Part shown: piece after piece, positions 1 to 7,344 of the stretch
How positions within the stretch are numbered: the stretch's first letter is position 1
How the letters are laid out: each line of letters opens with the position of its first letter
NCBI GenBank assembly: GCA_007133995.1
Contig: SLLP01000127.1
Span: 1 to 14,304 of the forward strand
Direction of reading: 5' to 3'
DNA: 14,304 nucleotides
From: Balneolales bacterium
Lineage (GTDB): Bacteria; Bacteroidota; Rhodothermia; Balneolales; Natronogracilivirgulaceae
Position numbers and translations under genes: made by a program
The notes under the pieces: generated by a model
The model's database searches: none
The model's input: the letters and a program-made list of their open reading frames with translations, nothing else
What the model was told of the DNA's origin: nothing

Positions 1-297
1 GCCAGCAATGCCGGCGCAGAGGGATCCATTGTCGTTCAGAAGGTGAAAGAAGGAAAAGATGCCTTTGGATACAATGCCCGCACCGAGGTGTACGAAGATC
101 TGACCAAGGCCGGTGTTATTGATCCGACCAAGGTTACCCGTACCGCACTTGAGAACGCAGCATCTGTTGCAGGTCTGATGCTGACCACCGAAGCGGTCGT
201 CTTCGAGAAGCCGTCGAAAGACGATGACAAAGGCGGAGCCGGTGCCCCCCCTGACATGGGCGGTATGGGCGGAATGGGCGGAGGCATGGGCTTCTAG
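1..297 (+). CDS. groEL: 60 kDa chaperonin GroEL, C-terminal part
   Basis: This is the last 98 residues of GroEL; the gene begins outside the window and is open from base 1 in the same frame. GroEL forms the cytoplasmic double-ring ATP-driven folding chamber capped by GroES. The visible part starts in the conserved NAGAEGSIVVQKV stretch, continues through the ...YNARTEVYEDL and VIDPTKVTRTALENAASVA segments of the equatorial domain, reaches LTTEAVV, and ends in a flexible Gly/Met tail of GGM repeats. The tail is typical of GroEL, fills the ring bottom, and closes the protein at the expected place, so there is no truncation at the 3' end. An ATG at base 43 is internal and is not a start. Three hairpins follow the stop. 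The identification is near certain from sequence alone. Confidence 0.98.
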   Translation, partial: ASNAGAEGSIVVQKVKEGKDAFGYNARTEVYEDLTKAGVIDPTKVTRTALENAASVAGLMLTTEAVVFEKPSKDDDKGGAGAPPDMGGMGGMGGGMGF

Positions 298-313
298 GTC
301 CATTGCCGTAACC

Positions 314-385
314 CTGAGACTGATTATCGCGGGACCGACCCGATTCGTTTCAATTACGGCCCGCCTCAGACTCAGTCCGTTTTTT
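314..385 (+). terminator. Large hairpin plus T-run after groEL
   Basis: CTGAGACTGA (314-323) pairs with TCAGACTCAG (366-375) with one mismatch, and an inner GCGGG (329-333) pairs with CCCGC (360-364). A run of six T (380-385) follows four bases later. The loop is long (about 26 bases), so it is a weaker terminator than the next one. A small TTTCAG/CTGAAA hairpin (383-400) follows directly. Confidence 0.5.
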
Positions 386-412
386 CAGCTTCGTCTGAAA
401 GAAGTTCAAAAG

Positions 413-455
413 AACCCGACATTCCGGATCAGCAACCGGGGTGTCGGGTTTTTTT
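413..455 (+). terminator. Strong intrinsic terminator of groEL
   Basis: AACCCGACA (413-421) pairs perfectly with TGTCGGGTT (442-450), and the stem continues inward through TTCCGG/CCGGGG using two G-U pairs, around a loop ATCAGCAA. A run of T (449-455) follows the right arm. This is the best-formed terminator in the window. The other strand also carries a T-rich stretch, so it could serve as a back-up terminator for the convergent transporter gene. Confidence 0.85.
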
Positions 456-481
456 AATGGCTGCTATTCTGTCAGCTACTC

Positions 482-506
482 ACCGGGCTTGACTCACCCG
501 GTTTTT
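482..506 (+). terminator. Short third hairpin with T-run
   Basis: ACCGGG (482-487) pairs with CCCGGT (497-502) around a nine-base loop, and T continues to 506. It is short but GC-rich. It lies between the groEL terminator and the end of the convergent transporter gene. Confidence 0.5.
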
Positions 507-573
507 ACGTGACCGTCTGTGTGTTGCCATACGGACCGGTACAATTTTCAACATAAATCACTTCTCCGGCTCC

Positions 574-2097
574 TTACTTCTTAAGCTTTTTCTCAATCTT
601 TTCGTCAAGCAGGGCAGGATTTTCGGTCATTTCGTCCCTGGGCTCCGACACCAGATACCAGGCAACGGCAGAAAAGGCCACGGTTACCGAGCAGATGACC
701 AGAAGCACCGTCTTGTTGTCCACGGCCTGGACGATATCGCCTACGGCAAAACTGGATACCAGCTGGGGCAGCACCACCGAAAGGTTGAACAGACCCATGT
801 AAAGTCCCATTTGATTCTGTGCAATTTTCTGCGACATGATTGCAAAAGGCAGGCTTATGATCGATGCCCAGCCGATGCCCGCTACCATCATCAGTGTGTA
901 AAGAACATAAGGAGAATCACCCAGAAAAACGATCATGGCATAGCCGATGGCCATGATAACAAGTGCGGTTGCATGGGTCCGGACCCGCCCGAATTTGTTG
1001 GCAAGCGGCTCGAGGGCCAGTACAGGGATAATGGCGGCCACCAGGTTGAGAGAAAAGAAGCTCCAGTTCACCACCGTGCCCACCCCTTCACTGGTCAGAT
1101 CCGGCATCCGGTAGGAGACGAAAGCAAAAAAGTAGATGAACATGCTCTGCACTCCGATCCAGGAGAAAGAGTGGGCGGCGAGCACCTTCTGGAACCCGAT
1201 TTTGCCGGCCTCCTCCTTTGTCTTGCCCTCCTCGGATTTCAGCAGGGTTTCACCAATCAGGTAGATGGTGACAATTAATGCAAATATTTCAAAATAGTAG
1301 CCTGGAAACTCGAATCCGCTGAGTCGCTTTACGATGGCATAGATCCTATACAAAAGAAAGCCCCAGAGCGGACGGATGCTGATGAAAATGCGTCCGATCG
1401 AAGCGTCACTTACGCTTTGCGGAATCTCCTCCTGTCCTGCCAGTTCTATGGTGATATCATCCTCATCCTCCCCGTACCGGCCCAGAAATTTAGGCTCTTT
1501 CACAAAAAACGGAGGAATCACCGAAAAGAAGAAAACCAGCACCACGCCAAAATAGAGCAGGGCAATGTTCCCGAAAATGGCTCCTATGGCGTAGGAAAGC
1601 ACCCCAAAAGTACCCGAAACCGTCTGCATCCAGGTGTAGCCCTTGGTCCGTTCGCGTCCCTCGGGAGTCACATCTGCAATAATCGATCGTGTCGGATTGA
1701 ACGAAACATTAATGGATAAATCCAGCACCATCGAAACCAGGATGGCGATCCCCAGGATGGCATCCAGTCCGAGACCCGCCTGAATGACCCCGATGTTTGG
1801 AAGTGCGAGAAGCATCAGCGAAGCCAGAACACCGCCTATGACGATGAACGCCCGTCGCCGTCCGTTCCATACCCAGACATTATCGCTGATGATCCCGATG
1901 ATTACCTGCCCGATGATGCCCGCGATGGGTCCTGTAGCCCAAACAAGGCCGATATCGGTAATTTCGAGTCCGTACTGATAGGTGAGCAGCCAGCTCAGCG
2001 CCGCGATCTGAACCGAAAGCGCAAAGCCCATGGCGGTGGCGGGCAAAGCAAGAAGGGCGAAGAACCTGTTGCTCAGGCGTTTTTGGATATCCAGCAT
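574..2097 (-). CDS. MFS transporter, SLC45/GPH-like (sugar:cation symporter type)
   Basis: A 507-residue polytopic inner-membrane protein of the major facilitator superfamily. About twelve hydrophobic segments are visible. The loop between helices 2 and 3 carries SDNVWVWNGRRRAF, which fits the D-x-(3-5)-GRRRP signature of SLC45-type sucrose/maltose and GPH sugar:cation symporters, so proton- or sodium-coupled glycoside uptake is the likely role; the substrate cannot be read from sequence. The central cytoplasmic loop (about residues 200-300) is unusually long, with an acidic stretch (GEDEDD) and two extra hydrophobic stretches. The open frame extends upstream to a GTG at 2163, but I prefer the ATG at 2097: the protein then starts directly before the first helix, and a good -7 box overlaps 2163. 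No strong Shine-Dalgarno is visible. It is divergent from the propeller-amidohydrolase and has no operon partner in the window. Confidence 0.85.
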   Translation of the reverse strand: MLDIQKRLSNRFFALLALPATAMGFALSVQIAALSWLLTYQYGLEITDIGLVWATGPIAGIIGQVIIGIISDNVWVWNGRRRAFIVIGGVLASLMLLALPNIGVIQAGLGLDAILGIAILVSMVLDLSINVSFNPTRSIIADVTPEGRERTKGYTWMQTVSGTFGVLSYAIGAIFGNIALLYFGVVLVFFFSVIPPFFVKEPKFLGRYGEDEDDITIELAGQEEIPQSVSDASIGRIFISIRPLWGFLLYRIYAIVKRLSGFEFPGYYFEIFALIVTIYLIGETLLKSEEGKTKEEAGKIGFQKVLAAHSFSWIGVQSMFIYFFAFVSYRMPDLTSEGVGTVVNWSFFSLNLVAAIIPVLALEPLANKFGRVRTHATALVIMAIGYAMIVFLGDSPYVLYTLMMVAGIGWASIISLPFAIMSQKIAQNQMGLYMGLFNLSVVLPQLVSSFAVGDIVQAVDNKTVLLVICSVTVAFSAVAWYLVSEPRDEMTENPALLDEKIEKKLKK

Positions 2098-2162
2098 GAG
2101 AAGCAAAGTATGTAAGAAGTGTAGGGAATGATGAGGATGTCCGGTTGTAAAAAGGTTCTGCA

Positions 2163-2193
2163 CAAAATACGACCTGAATTTTATTGCACAAAA
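2163..2193 (-). promoter_or_regulatory. Bacteroidota-type promoter for the MFS gene
   Basis: On the minus strand, TTTTG (2193-2189) and TATTTTG (2169-2163) are separated by exactly 19 bases, close to the TTTG-N19-TAnnTTTG promoter of Bacteroidota-like sigma factors. Transcription would begin near 2156. This would exclude the GTG at 2163 as start and leave a leader of about 60 bases before the ATG at 2097. Confidence 0.45.
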
Positions 2194-2201
2194 CGCAATA
2201 A
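2181..2201. promoter_or_regulatory. Inverted repeat, possible operator
   Basis: TTATTGC (2181-2187) and GCAATAA (2195-2201) form a perfect 7-base inverted repeat with a 7-base spacer. It lies over the predicted -33 element of the MFS promoter in the divergent region, a place where a repressor or activator could act on both genes. Confidence 0.35.
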
Positions 2202-2246
2202 TAACCAGAAGCTGACCTGCCGGTTAGGCAAGCAAACATTTTTTTG

Positions 2247-2253
2247 TATCTTG
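2247..2253 (+). promoter_or_regulatory. Possible -7 box for the amidohydrolase gene
   Basis: TATCTTG follows a long T-run and resembles the TATTTTG box of the divergent gene. It lies 45 bases before the chosen ATG at 2298. No convincing -33 element is present at the right spacing, so the call is tentative. Confidence 0.25.
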
Positions 2254-2297
2254 CTGTAATCTATTTTTACCGGCAACCAGAGCTAAATATTTGTGAC

Positions 2298-5200
2298 ATG
2301 ACTTCGTTATTTGCAATTTTTTTGATGTTGATCTTATCCCCGGGCAGTGAATTGATTTTGACCTTGCAAGACACCACCGAGCAGCCGGCTCAGAATGTCC
2401 CAACTAATGACACCGAATGGGAAGTGGAAGGAGAGCAATGGGAAAGATGGCCTACGCGGGACATACGCTTTCAAACTGATGAAGGAACGTGGATGAACCT
2501 GGATGTGAGTCCGGATGGCAATTATGTCGTATTTGATCTGCTGGGCGATATCTACCGGGTGCCGATGGCAGGCGGTGAGGCGGAACTGCTTTCGGGCGGA
2601 CCGGCTTTCGACATGCAGCCGCGTTACAGTCCCGATGGAAATACCATTGCTTTCACCAGTGACCGGGGCGGTGGTGATAATATCTGGCTGATGGATGCCG
2701 ACGGCTCCAATCGACGCGCTGTCACAAATGAGACGTTCCGGCTGCTCAGTTCACCAGCGTGGACTCCGGACGGACAATACCTGGTTGCCAGAAAACATTT
2801 TACCGGAACCCGGTCGCTGGGTGCCGGGGAAATCTGGATGTACCATGTGCAGGGCGGCACCGGTCTTCAACTCACGGAAAAACGGACCTGGACCTCCGAT
2901 CAGAATGAACCGACGGTTTCCCCTGACGGCAGATGGATCTATTACAGCTTCTCTGGCCCGTTTGATTACAACAGAGATGTACATGAAGGCATCTTTCAAA
3001 TCAACCGTTTCGACCGTCAAACCGGCCGCGTGGAACCGGTGACCCGGGCAACCGGTGGAGGCGTGCGTCCGACACCATCTCCCAATGGCAACAAACTGGC
3101 CTTCGTCCGGCGCATAGGCACTCGATCCGTGCTGATGATCCGTGAAATCGACACAGGCCGTGAACGGGTGCTGTTTGACGGCCTTGATCTCGATCAGCAG
3201 GAGACCTGGGCTATTCACGGGCTTTATCCCGCGTTCGCCTGGACTCCAGATAATCTGCATATTGTAATCAGTTTTGACGGAAAGCTTCATCGCATTGCTT
3301 TGGAAGATGGTTCGATCACCGAAATTCATTTCAACGCCACGGTGAGCAAGCAAATCGCCGATGCCGTCTCTTTTGATTTCCCGGTGGAGGATGACAGATT
3401 CCGTGCCAGGGTGATCCGGTGGCCGGTATTGACTCCGGACAAGGAGCACCTCATTTTCCAGGCGGCCGGGTATCTCTACAGGATGGCGCTGCCTGACGGG
3501 CAGCCCGAGCGTCTGACCGAAACGCGCGAACATCTGGAGTATGCCCCTTCGGTGTCACGAGACGGACAATATGTTGTCTATGCCACATGGGATGATCAAC
3601 ACGGCGGGCATATCAAAAAAGTTAGAATCGGACGCAGGGGAGACGTGGAGCAGATCACTACTAAACCTGATCAATATGCCAATCCGGTGATCTCTCCTGA
3701 CGGCAGCAAGGTAGCTTACCTGCAGGGAAGCGGTATTGTAAACCGCGGGAAAGACATGAGTTCGGAGTTTTTCCTCAATATCAATATCAAGGACCTGGAT
3801 TCCGGTGAGGTGACGCATGTCACGGAGACAGCAAACCGCGGTGCAAATCGCAGAATGCCTCGCATTCAATGGAGCCCTGACGGGTCACGACTTTTTTACT
3901 TCGAAACAAAAAATCGACAGTCCAAGCTGTCGAGCATTAAAACCGATGGATCGGATTACATGCACCATGTTGTCAGCGAGAAGGCCGAAGAACTGGTATT
4001 GTCACCGGATTTCCGGTTTCTTGCATTCAAGGATCTCCACAATATTTATGTAGTGCCGATGCCCAGAGCGGGCGGTGATCCGCTGGAAATATCATCAGAA
4101 AGCACATCGCTGCCTCAGCGAAAACTCACACGGTACGGTGGGGACTGGATCAGCTGGTCAGCCGATGCACGTCACCTGGTATTCGCACTTGGCAATGCGG
4201 TTTACATGCAGGAAGTACGACCGCTATTTCGCATGGCTGAGAAACATGAAGAGGAGCCGGAAGACCGCAATGACTGGAAAAATGGAAATGTGAAATACAA
4301 TCCGGAGATAATTGATGTAGTATTGGAGCTTGAGGCTTCGAGGCCCGGCGGCATGACAGTATACAGTAATGCCCGAATCATCACGATGAGGAACGATGAG
4401 GTTATCGAGAACGGATCTATCGTGGTTCGCGACAACAGGATTGTGGAGGTGGGTTCTGTTGAGGATATCCGCATTCCCGATGGTGCCCGTGTGTTTGACG
4501 TTTTTGGCAAAACGATCATGCCCGGCATTGTGGATGTGCATGCGCACATGGGTTACTCCACGCTGGATATCATACCGAATCGTTTGTGGGAATACGAGGC
4601 GAACCTGGCTTACGGCGTAACCACTACTTTTGATCCATCCGCCAGCACGCAGTCGGTGTTCGCGCTGTCGGAGCAGGTGAAAGCCGGCCGTATGATCGGG
4701 CCACGCATCTATTCCACCGGATATATCCTCTACGGAGCGGAGAATCCGAACAAGGCGGAGATTGAGAGCCTTGATGATGCCCGATATCATTTGCTAAGGC
4801 ACAAGGCGGTAGGTGCGACCGGCGTCAAGAGTTACAATCAGCCTCGCCGGGATCAGCGGCAATGGGTGCTGGAGGCGGCGCGGGAAATCGGATTGAATGT
4901 GTTCCCTGAAGGCGGATCCATGCTACAGCACAATATCACGATGATTATTGACGGTCACACGGGCATAGAGCACGCTATTCCGGTGGCACCGCTGCACAAT
5001 GATATGCTCGCACTGCTCGGGGTTTCCAATGTCGGATATACACCGACACTAGTGGTGGGATACGGTGGTATTTGGGGTGAAAACTACTGGTACCAGAAAT
5101 ACGATGTATTCGAGAATTTGCGGTTACTCAGATTTGTGCCGCAGCATGTAGTAGATGCACGGGCTCGGCGAAGGCTAAAGGTGCCGGATCAGGAGTTCTA

Positions 5201-5579
5201 TCATTTCGAGCTGGCCCGGTCAGCACGGCAGTTGGTTCGGGCCGGTGGACGTGTTCAGTTGGGTGCACACGGACAGCTGCAAGGGCTTGGAGCGCACTGG
5301 GAGTTGTGGATGTTCGTCCAGGGCGGAATGACCGAGCTTGAAGCTATTCGTGCGGCCACCATACACGGGGCGGACTATATTGGTCTGGGAAGCGATCTGG
5401 GGTCGATCGAATCTGGCAAACTGGCCGATTTTGTCATTCTGAACATGGATCCGCTGGAAGACATACGAAACTCCGAAAATGTGTTCATGGTGGTGAAAAA
5501 CGGTCGTGCCTGGGACAGCGAGCTGAATGAGCTGTTCCCGACCGAGCGCGAGCGCCGTCCGCCCCGGTTTCAACGCTAA
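2298..5579 (+). CDS. Exported TolB/WD40-like beta-propeller plus amidohydrolase fusion
   Basis: A 1093-residue two-part protein. The N-terminus (MTSLFAIFLMLILSPG) is hydrophobic and looks like a signal peptide lacking the usual positive charges, so export is likely but not certain. Residues of about 50-680 hold repeated propeller blades of the TolB/tricorn type, each with an SPDG or TPDG turn followed by a short beta strand (for example SPDGNTIAFTSDRGG). Residues of about 690-1090 are an amidohydrolase: HAH at 748-750, a Lys in GVKSYN at 844 that could be the carboxylated metal ligand, His 887 and His 892 in HTGIEH, and the C-terminal GSIESGKLADFVILNMDPL strand typical of the superfamily. Where many relatives have the metal-site Asp, this protein has GAHGQLQGLGAHWE (His 991). 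Related fusions are often annotated as peptidase or imidazolone-propionase-like, but the substrate is unknown. An earlier TTG at 2244 is in frame but gives a poor N-terminus. It ends convergently to the glycosylase. Confidence 0.88.
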   Translation: MTSLFAIFLMLILSPGSELILTLQDTTEQPAQNVPTNDTEWEVEGEQWERWPTRDIRFQTDEGTWMNLDVSPDGNYVVFDLLGDIYRVPMAGGEAELLSGGPAFDMQPRYSPDGNTIAFTSDRGGGDNIWLMDADGSNRRAVTNETFRLLSSPAWTPDGQYLVARKHFTGTRSLGAGEIWMYHVQGGTGLQLTEKRTWTSDQNEPTVSPDGRWIYYSFSGPFDYNRDVHEGIFQINRFDRQTGRVEPVTRATGGGVRPTPSPNGNKLAFVRRIGTRSVLMIREIDTGRERVLFDGLDLDQQETWAIHGLYPAFAWTPDNLHIVISFDGKLHRIALEDGSITEIHFNATVSKQIADAVSFDFPVEDDRFRARVIRWPVLTPDKEHLIFQAAGYLYRMALPDGQPERLTETREHLEYAPSVSRDGQYVVYATWDDQHGGHIKKVRIGRRGDVEQITTKPDQYANPVISPDGSKVAYLQGSGIVNRGKDMSSEFFLNINIKDLDSGEVTHVTETANRGANRRMPRIQWSPDGSRLFYFETKNRQSKLSSIKTDGSDYMHHVVSEKAEELVLSPDFRFLAFKDLHNIYVVPMPRAGGDPLEISSESTSLPQRKLTRYGGDWISWSADARHLVFALGNAVYMQEVRPLFRMAEKHEEEPEDRNDWKNGNVKYNPEIIDVVLELEASRPGGMTVYSNARIITMRNDEVIENGSIVVRDNRIVEVGSVEDIRIPDGARVFDVFGKTIMPGIVDVHAHMGYSTLDIIPNRLWEYEANLAYGVTTTFDPSASTQSVFALSEQVKAGRMIGPRIYSTGYILYGAENPNKAEIESLDDARYHLLRHKAVGATGVKSYNQPRRDQRQWVLEAAREIGLNVFPEGGSMLQHNITMIIDGHTGIEHAIPVAPLHNDMLALLGVSNVGYTPTLVVGYGGIWGENYWYQKYDVFENLRLLRFVPQHVVDARARRRLKVPDQEFYHFELARSARQLVRAGGRVQLGAHGQLQGLGAHWELWMFVQGGMTELEAIRAATIHGADYIGLGSDLGSIESGKLADFVILNMDPLEDIRNSENVFMVVKNGRAWDSELNELFPTERERRPPRFQR

Positions 5580-5601
5580 TTTTTTTCTCAGCGCTAATTT
5601 T
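5574..5601 (+). repeat. Short direct repeat spanning a stop codon
   Basis: CGCTAATTTT occurs at 5574-5583, including the TAA stop of the amidohydrolase, and again at 5592-5601, 18 bases later. The 72-base gap to the convergent glycosylase holds no well-formed terminator, only T-runs and a 5-base ACGAA/TTCGT hairpin. Confidence 0.5.
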
Positions 5602-5651
5602 GTCGCATCATAAACGAACGAAATGATTTCCGCTTCGTAATTCGAATAAGC

Positions 5652-6728
5652 TCAGTCCGTTGTGCCTGATCGTTTCTCCGACAGCACCCAGTTCACGTAC
5701 AGGAATTCCAACGCGGCGGCTTCGTATCCTTTCCACCGGCAGATCATCTCCTGGAATTCGGCCTCGCTGCAGCGGTCCGGATCGCCACCGTAGGAGAGGA
5801 TGATCCAACGGCGCACGGCTTTTTCGCGTCCGCGTTCGATATGGCTGGAAAACCACCCGTCGGTCCGGTTACGAAAGAGGACCAGGTCCTGCGCGGTGGT
5901 CGGACCGATGCCGCGAACCGACACCAGCAGTTCGTAGAGCTCCTTCGGAGGCAGTGACTCGATCCCATCCCGTGCATCGCTCTGGCCGCCAAATGCTCTG
6001 ATAAGGGACGATGTATTCGCTTCCATACGGTCATCAGGCACGTCTGTTTTCGTCCCTGTGCCGGCATCGTGCATTTTAGCCGCGACAGCAGCCTCCGCCA
6101 ATCTTCCGTGCAGCAGTTCATCAGCCAGTCCGACCAGGTATTCCCCCTTGCGCAGCGACAGGCCGTACCGCTTCATCGTCACCGGATCTGCACTGACCAG
6201 CTGTTCCGGGCGCGGCCAAGCAGGCACCATCCCGCCGTCCGATTCGAGCCGGGTCCCGAAGGCACTGCGCACTTCATAGACCATCTTGCGCGCCGTCGGT
6301 TTGTGCTTGATCTGTGTCTGGATAATCCGGTTGACCGCATCCTCAAAGAAATGGGCTCGGCTGAGCCGTTTTAGTCCGTACAACTCGGGAAACAGAGGAG
6401 CAAGAACCGTATCATCGGCTGCCTGGTCATAAAAAGGCGCGAGATCCAGGTCGGCGCCCAGGATCCGGCGCACAACTGAATCAGCCTGAGCCTGCTCGGG
6501 TTCCGTCAGTGACTCATACGACCTGACCGTAAATTCAGGCACATTCACATCACCATTGAAATAGATCGTTACCAGTATGTCACGTTTTTGCAATGGAATC
6601 GGCCGGGTGAAGCCGCGGTCGAAAATATCCTCCGGATCATGCTCATGGTCAAAGTATGAACCGACATCCAGGCACAGATAAAAATCGTGCGGCGGACGGG
6701 ACGATATGTTCCAGACATGCTGCGCCAT
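5652..6728 (-). CDS. HhH-GPD superfamily DNA glycosylase-like protein (AlkA/OGG type)
   Basis: A 358-residue soluble protein. Residues 1-90 form a beta-rich N-terminal region (PHDFYLCLDVGSYFD) like the AlkA/OGG N-domain that precedes the glycosylase core. The core runs from about residue 105 (FFEDAVNRIIQTQI, the first core helix) to the C-terminus. The helix-hairpin-helix is clear: VRGIGPTTAQDLV, with G273-I-G-P276. Such enzymes flip out and excise damaged bases. The expected F-x-P-x-D-D catalytic strand after the HhH reads GWFSSHIERG here (residues 291-300), so the usual catalytic Asp is not in place. A hydrophilic stretch (about residues 225-255) separates two core helices. I chose ATG 6728; the frame extends only five codons more to a TTG at 6743. 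The upstream small membrane gene is on the same strand, 83 bases away. The fold is likely; the activity is uncertain. Confidence 0.72.
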   Translation of the reverse strand: MAQHVWNISSRPPHDFYLCLDVGSYFDHEHDPEDIFDRGFTRPIPLQKRDILVTIYFNGDVNVPEFTVRSYESLTEPEQAQADSVVRRILGADLDLAPFYDQAADDTVLAPLFPELYGLKRLSRAHFFEDAVNRIIQTQIKHKPTARKMVYEVRSAFGTRLESDGGMVPAWPRPEQLVSADPVTMKRYGLSLRKGEYLVGLADELLHGRLAEAAVAAKMHDAGTGTKTDVPDDRMEANTSSLIRAFGGQSDARDGIESLPPKELYELLVSVRGIGPTTAQDLVLFRNRTDGWFSSHIERGREKAVRRWIILSYGGDPDRCSEAEFQEMICRWKGYEAAALEFLYVNWVLSEKRSGTTD

Positions 6729-6730
6729 CA

Positions 6731-6763
6731 AATTGAAAATCAATCAAAAAATTTCAATTGAAA
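6731..6763. promoter_or_regulatory. AATTGAAA palindrome cluster before the glycosylase start
   Basis: AATTGAAA (6731-6738) is inverted as TTTCAATT (6752-6759), and the second copy is part of a perfect 12-base palindrome TTTCAATTGAAA (6752-6763). The cluster starts three bases upstream of the ATG at 6728 on the minus strand. It could be an operator. The minus-strand reading of the palindrome followed by six T could also end transcripts from the upstream gene. Confidence 0.4.
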
Positions 6764-6811
6764 AATGAAAGTCTCACCTTAAGAGTAAGGGGTTTCCTGA
6801 TAGTGAAGGGG

Positions 6812-7171
6812 TCACCCGAAAATAACCGCCATGATGCGAAATACAAGCCAGATGTAAAATGCGCCGAGCACCGAGACGAAGAGATTGGGTTTGAAGGAGA
6901 TATAGCGGTAGCGCACCATGAGCGGCAACACCAGGAATTCCAGCGCAATGATGAAACCCAGCAGGTAGAAAAGCCGCGATGTGAAAAAATAGTTGAAGAA
7001 CCAGACTACAATTGCCGATATCAGATTGAAAAAACCCATTACCGTGGTGAAAACTTCACTAAAAAGGCGTCCCAGGGGTTCGCCGGAGAGTAGCATTTGC
7101 AACAGGATGTTCAGTATGAACAGCAGAATGAATACCGTGACGGTCAGGGAGGTTCTTGTATCTTTTGCCAT
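6812..7171 (-). CDS. Small membrane protein of unknown function, three helices
   Basis: A 119-residue hydrophobic protein I do not recognise. It opens with a short polar N-terminus (MAKDTRTSLT), then shows three membrane stretches: about residues 10-28 (VTVFILLFILNILLQMLL), about 45-65 (FFNLISAIVVWFFNYFF) and about 68-85 (LFYLLGFIIALEFLVLPL), and a final hydrophobic stretch near the end (LGAFYIWLVFRIMAVIFG) that may be a fourth. A basic loop RYRYISFKPN lies between the last two. The open frame reaches 7312, but the segment above 7171 is polar and gene-unlike, and the ATG at 7171 directly precedes a typical membrane-protein start. No strong ribosome binding site is seen. The glycosylase follows 83 bases downstream on the same strand, so co-transcription is possible, though the two functions have no evident link. 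Confidence 0.65.
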   Translation of the reverse strand: MAKDTRTSLTVTVFILLFILNILLQMLLSGEPLGRLFSEVFTTVMGFFNLISAIVVWFFNYFFTSRLFYLLGFIIALEFLVLPLMVRYRYISFKPNLFVSVLGAFYIWLVFRIMAVIFG

Positions 7172-7230
7172 GAATGTTAACTGATATCGTTCAGATTTCC
7201 TGTTAATGGTGATTGTGGATCCATCATTTT

Positions 7231-7261
7231 TTTGGCTGGTATGGATCGGTATCATAAATTG
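7231..7261 (+). promoter_or_regulatory. Bacteroidota-type promoter for the ATP-cone nuclease
   Basis: TTTG (7231-7234, at the end of a T-run) and TAAATTG (7255-7261) are separated by 20 bases, matching the TTTG-N19/20-TAnnTTG pattern. Transcription would start near 7268, giving a leader of about 77 bases. SD-like AGGATGG lies six to twelve bases before the ATG at 7345. Confidence 0.4.
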
Positions 7262-7264
7262 CAT

Positions 7265-7292
7265 GGAACACATGCATGTAGCGGCATGTTCC
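7265..7292. promoter_or_regulatory. Imperfect inverted repeat at the predicted transcript start
   Basis: GGAACACATGC (7265-7275) faces GCATGTTCC (7284-7292). Apart from an extra CA in the left arm, the arms are exact complements (GGAACATGC/GCATGTTCC). The repeat sits on the predicted start of the nuclease transcript, so it may be an operator or a leader hairpin. Confidence 0.4.
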
Positions 7293-7344
7293 TGCTCCAG
7301 GAAGATACACATGAAATCACTATAAAAAAGAATCAGGATGGGTT

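Noticed and set aside
2751..3533. 260-residue open frame on the minus strand
   Set aside because: It is opposite the propeller region of the amidohydrolase gene, which is open for over 1000 codons and has clear repeats.
7172..7312. N-terminal extension of the small membrane protein
   Set aside because: The extra 47 residues are polar, Cys/Met-rich and gene-unlike; the ATG at 7171 directly precedes the first membrane helix.
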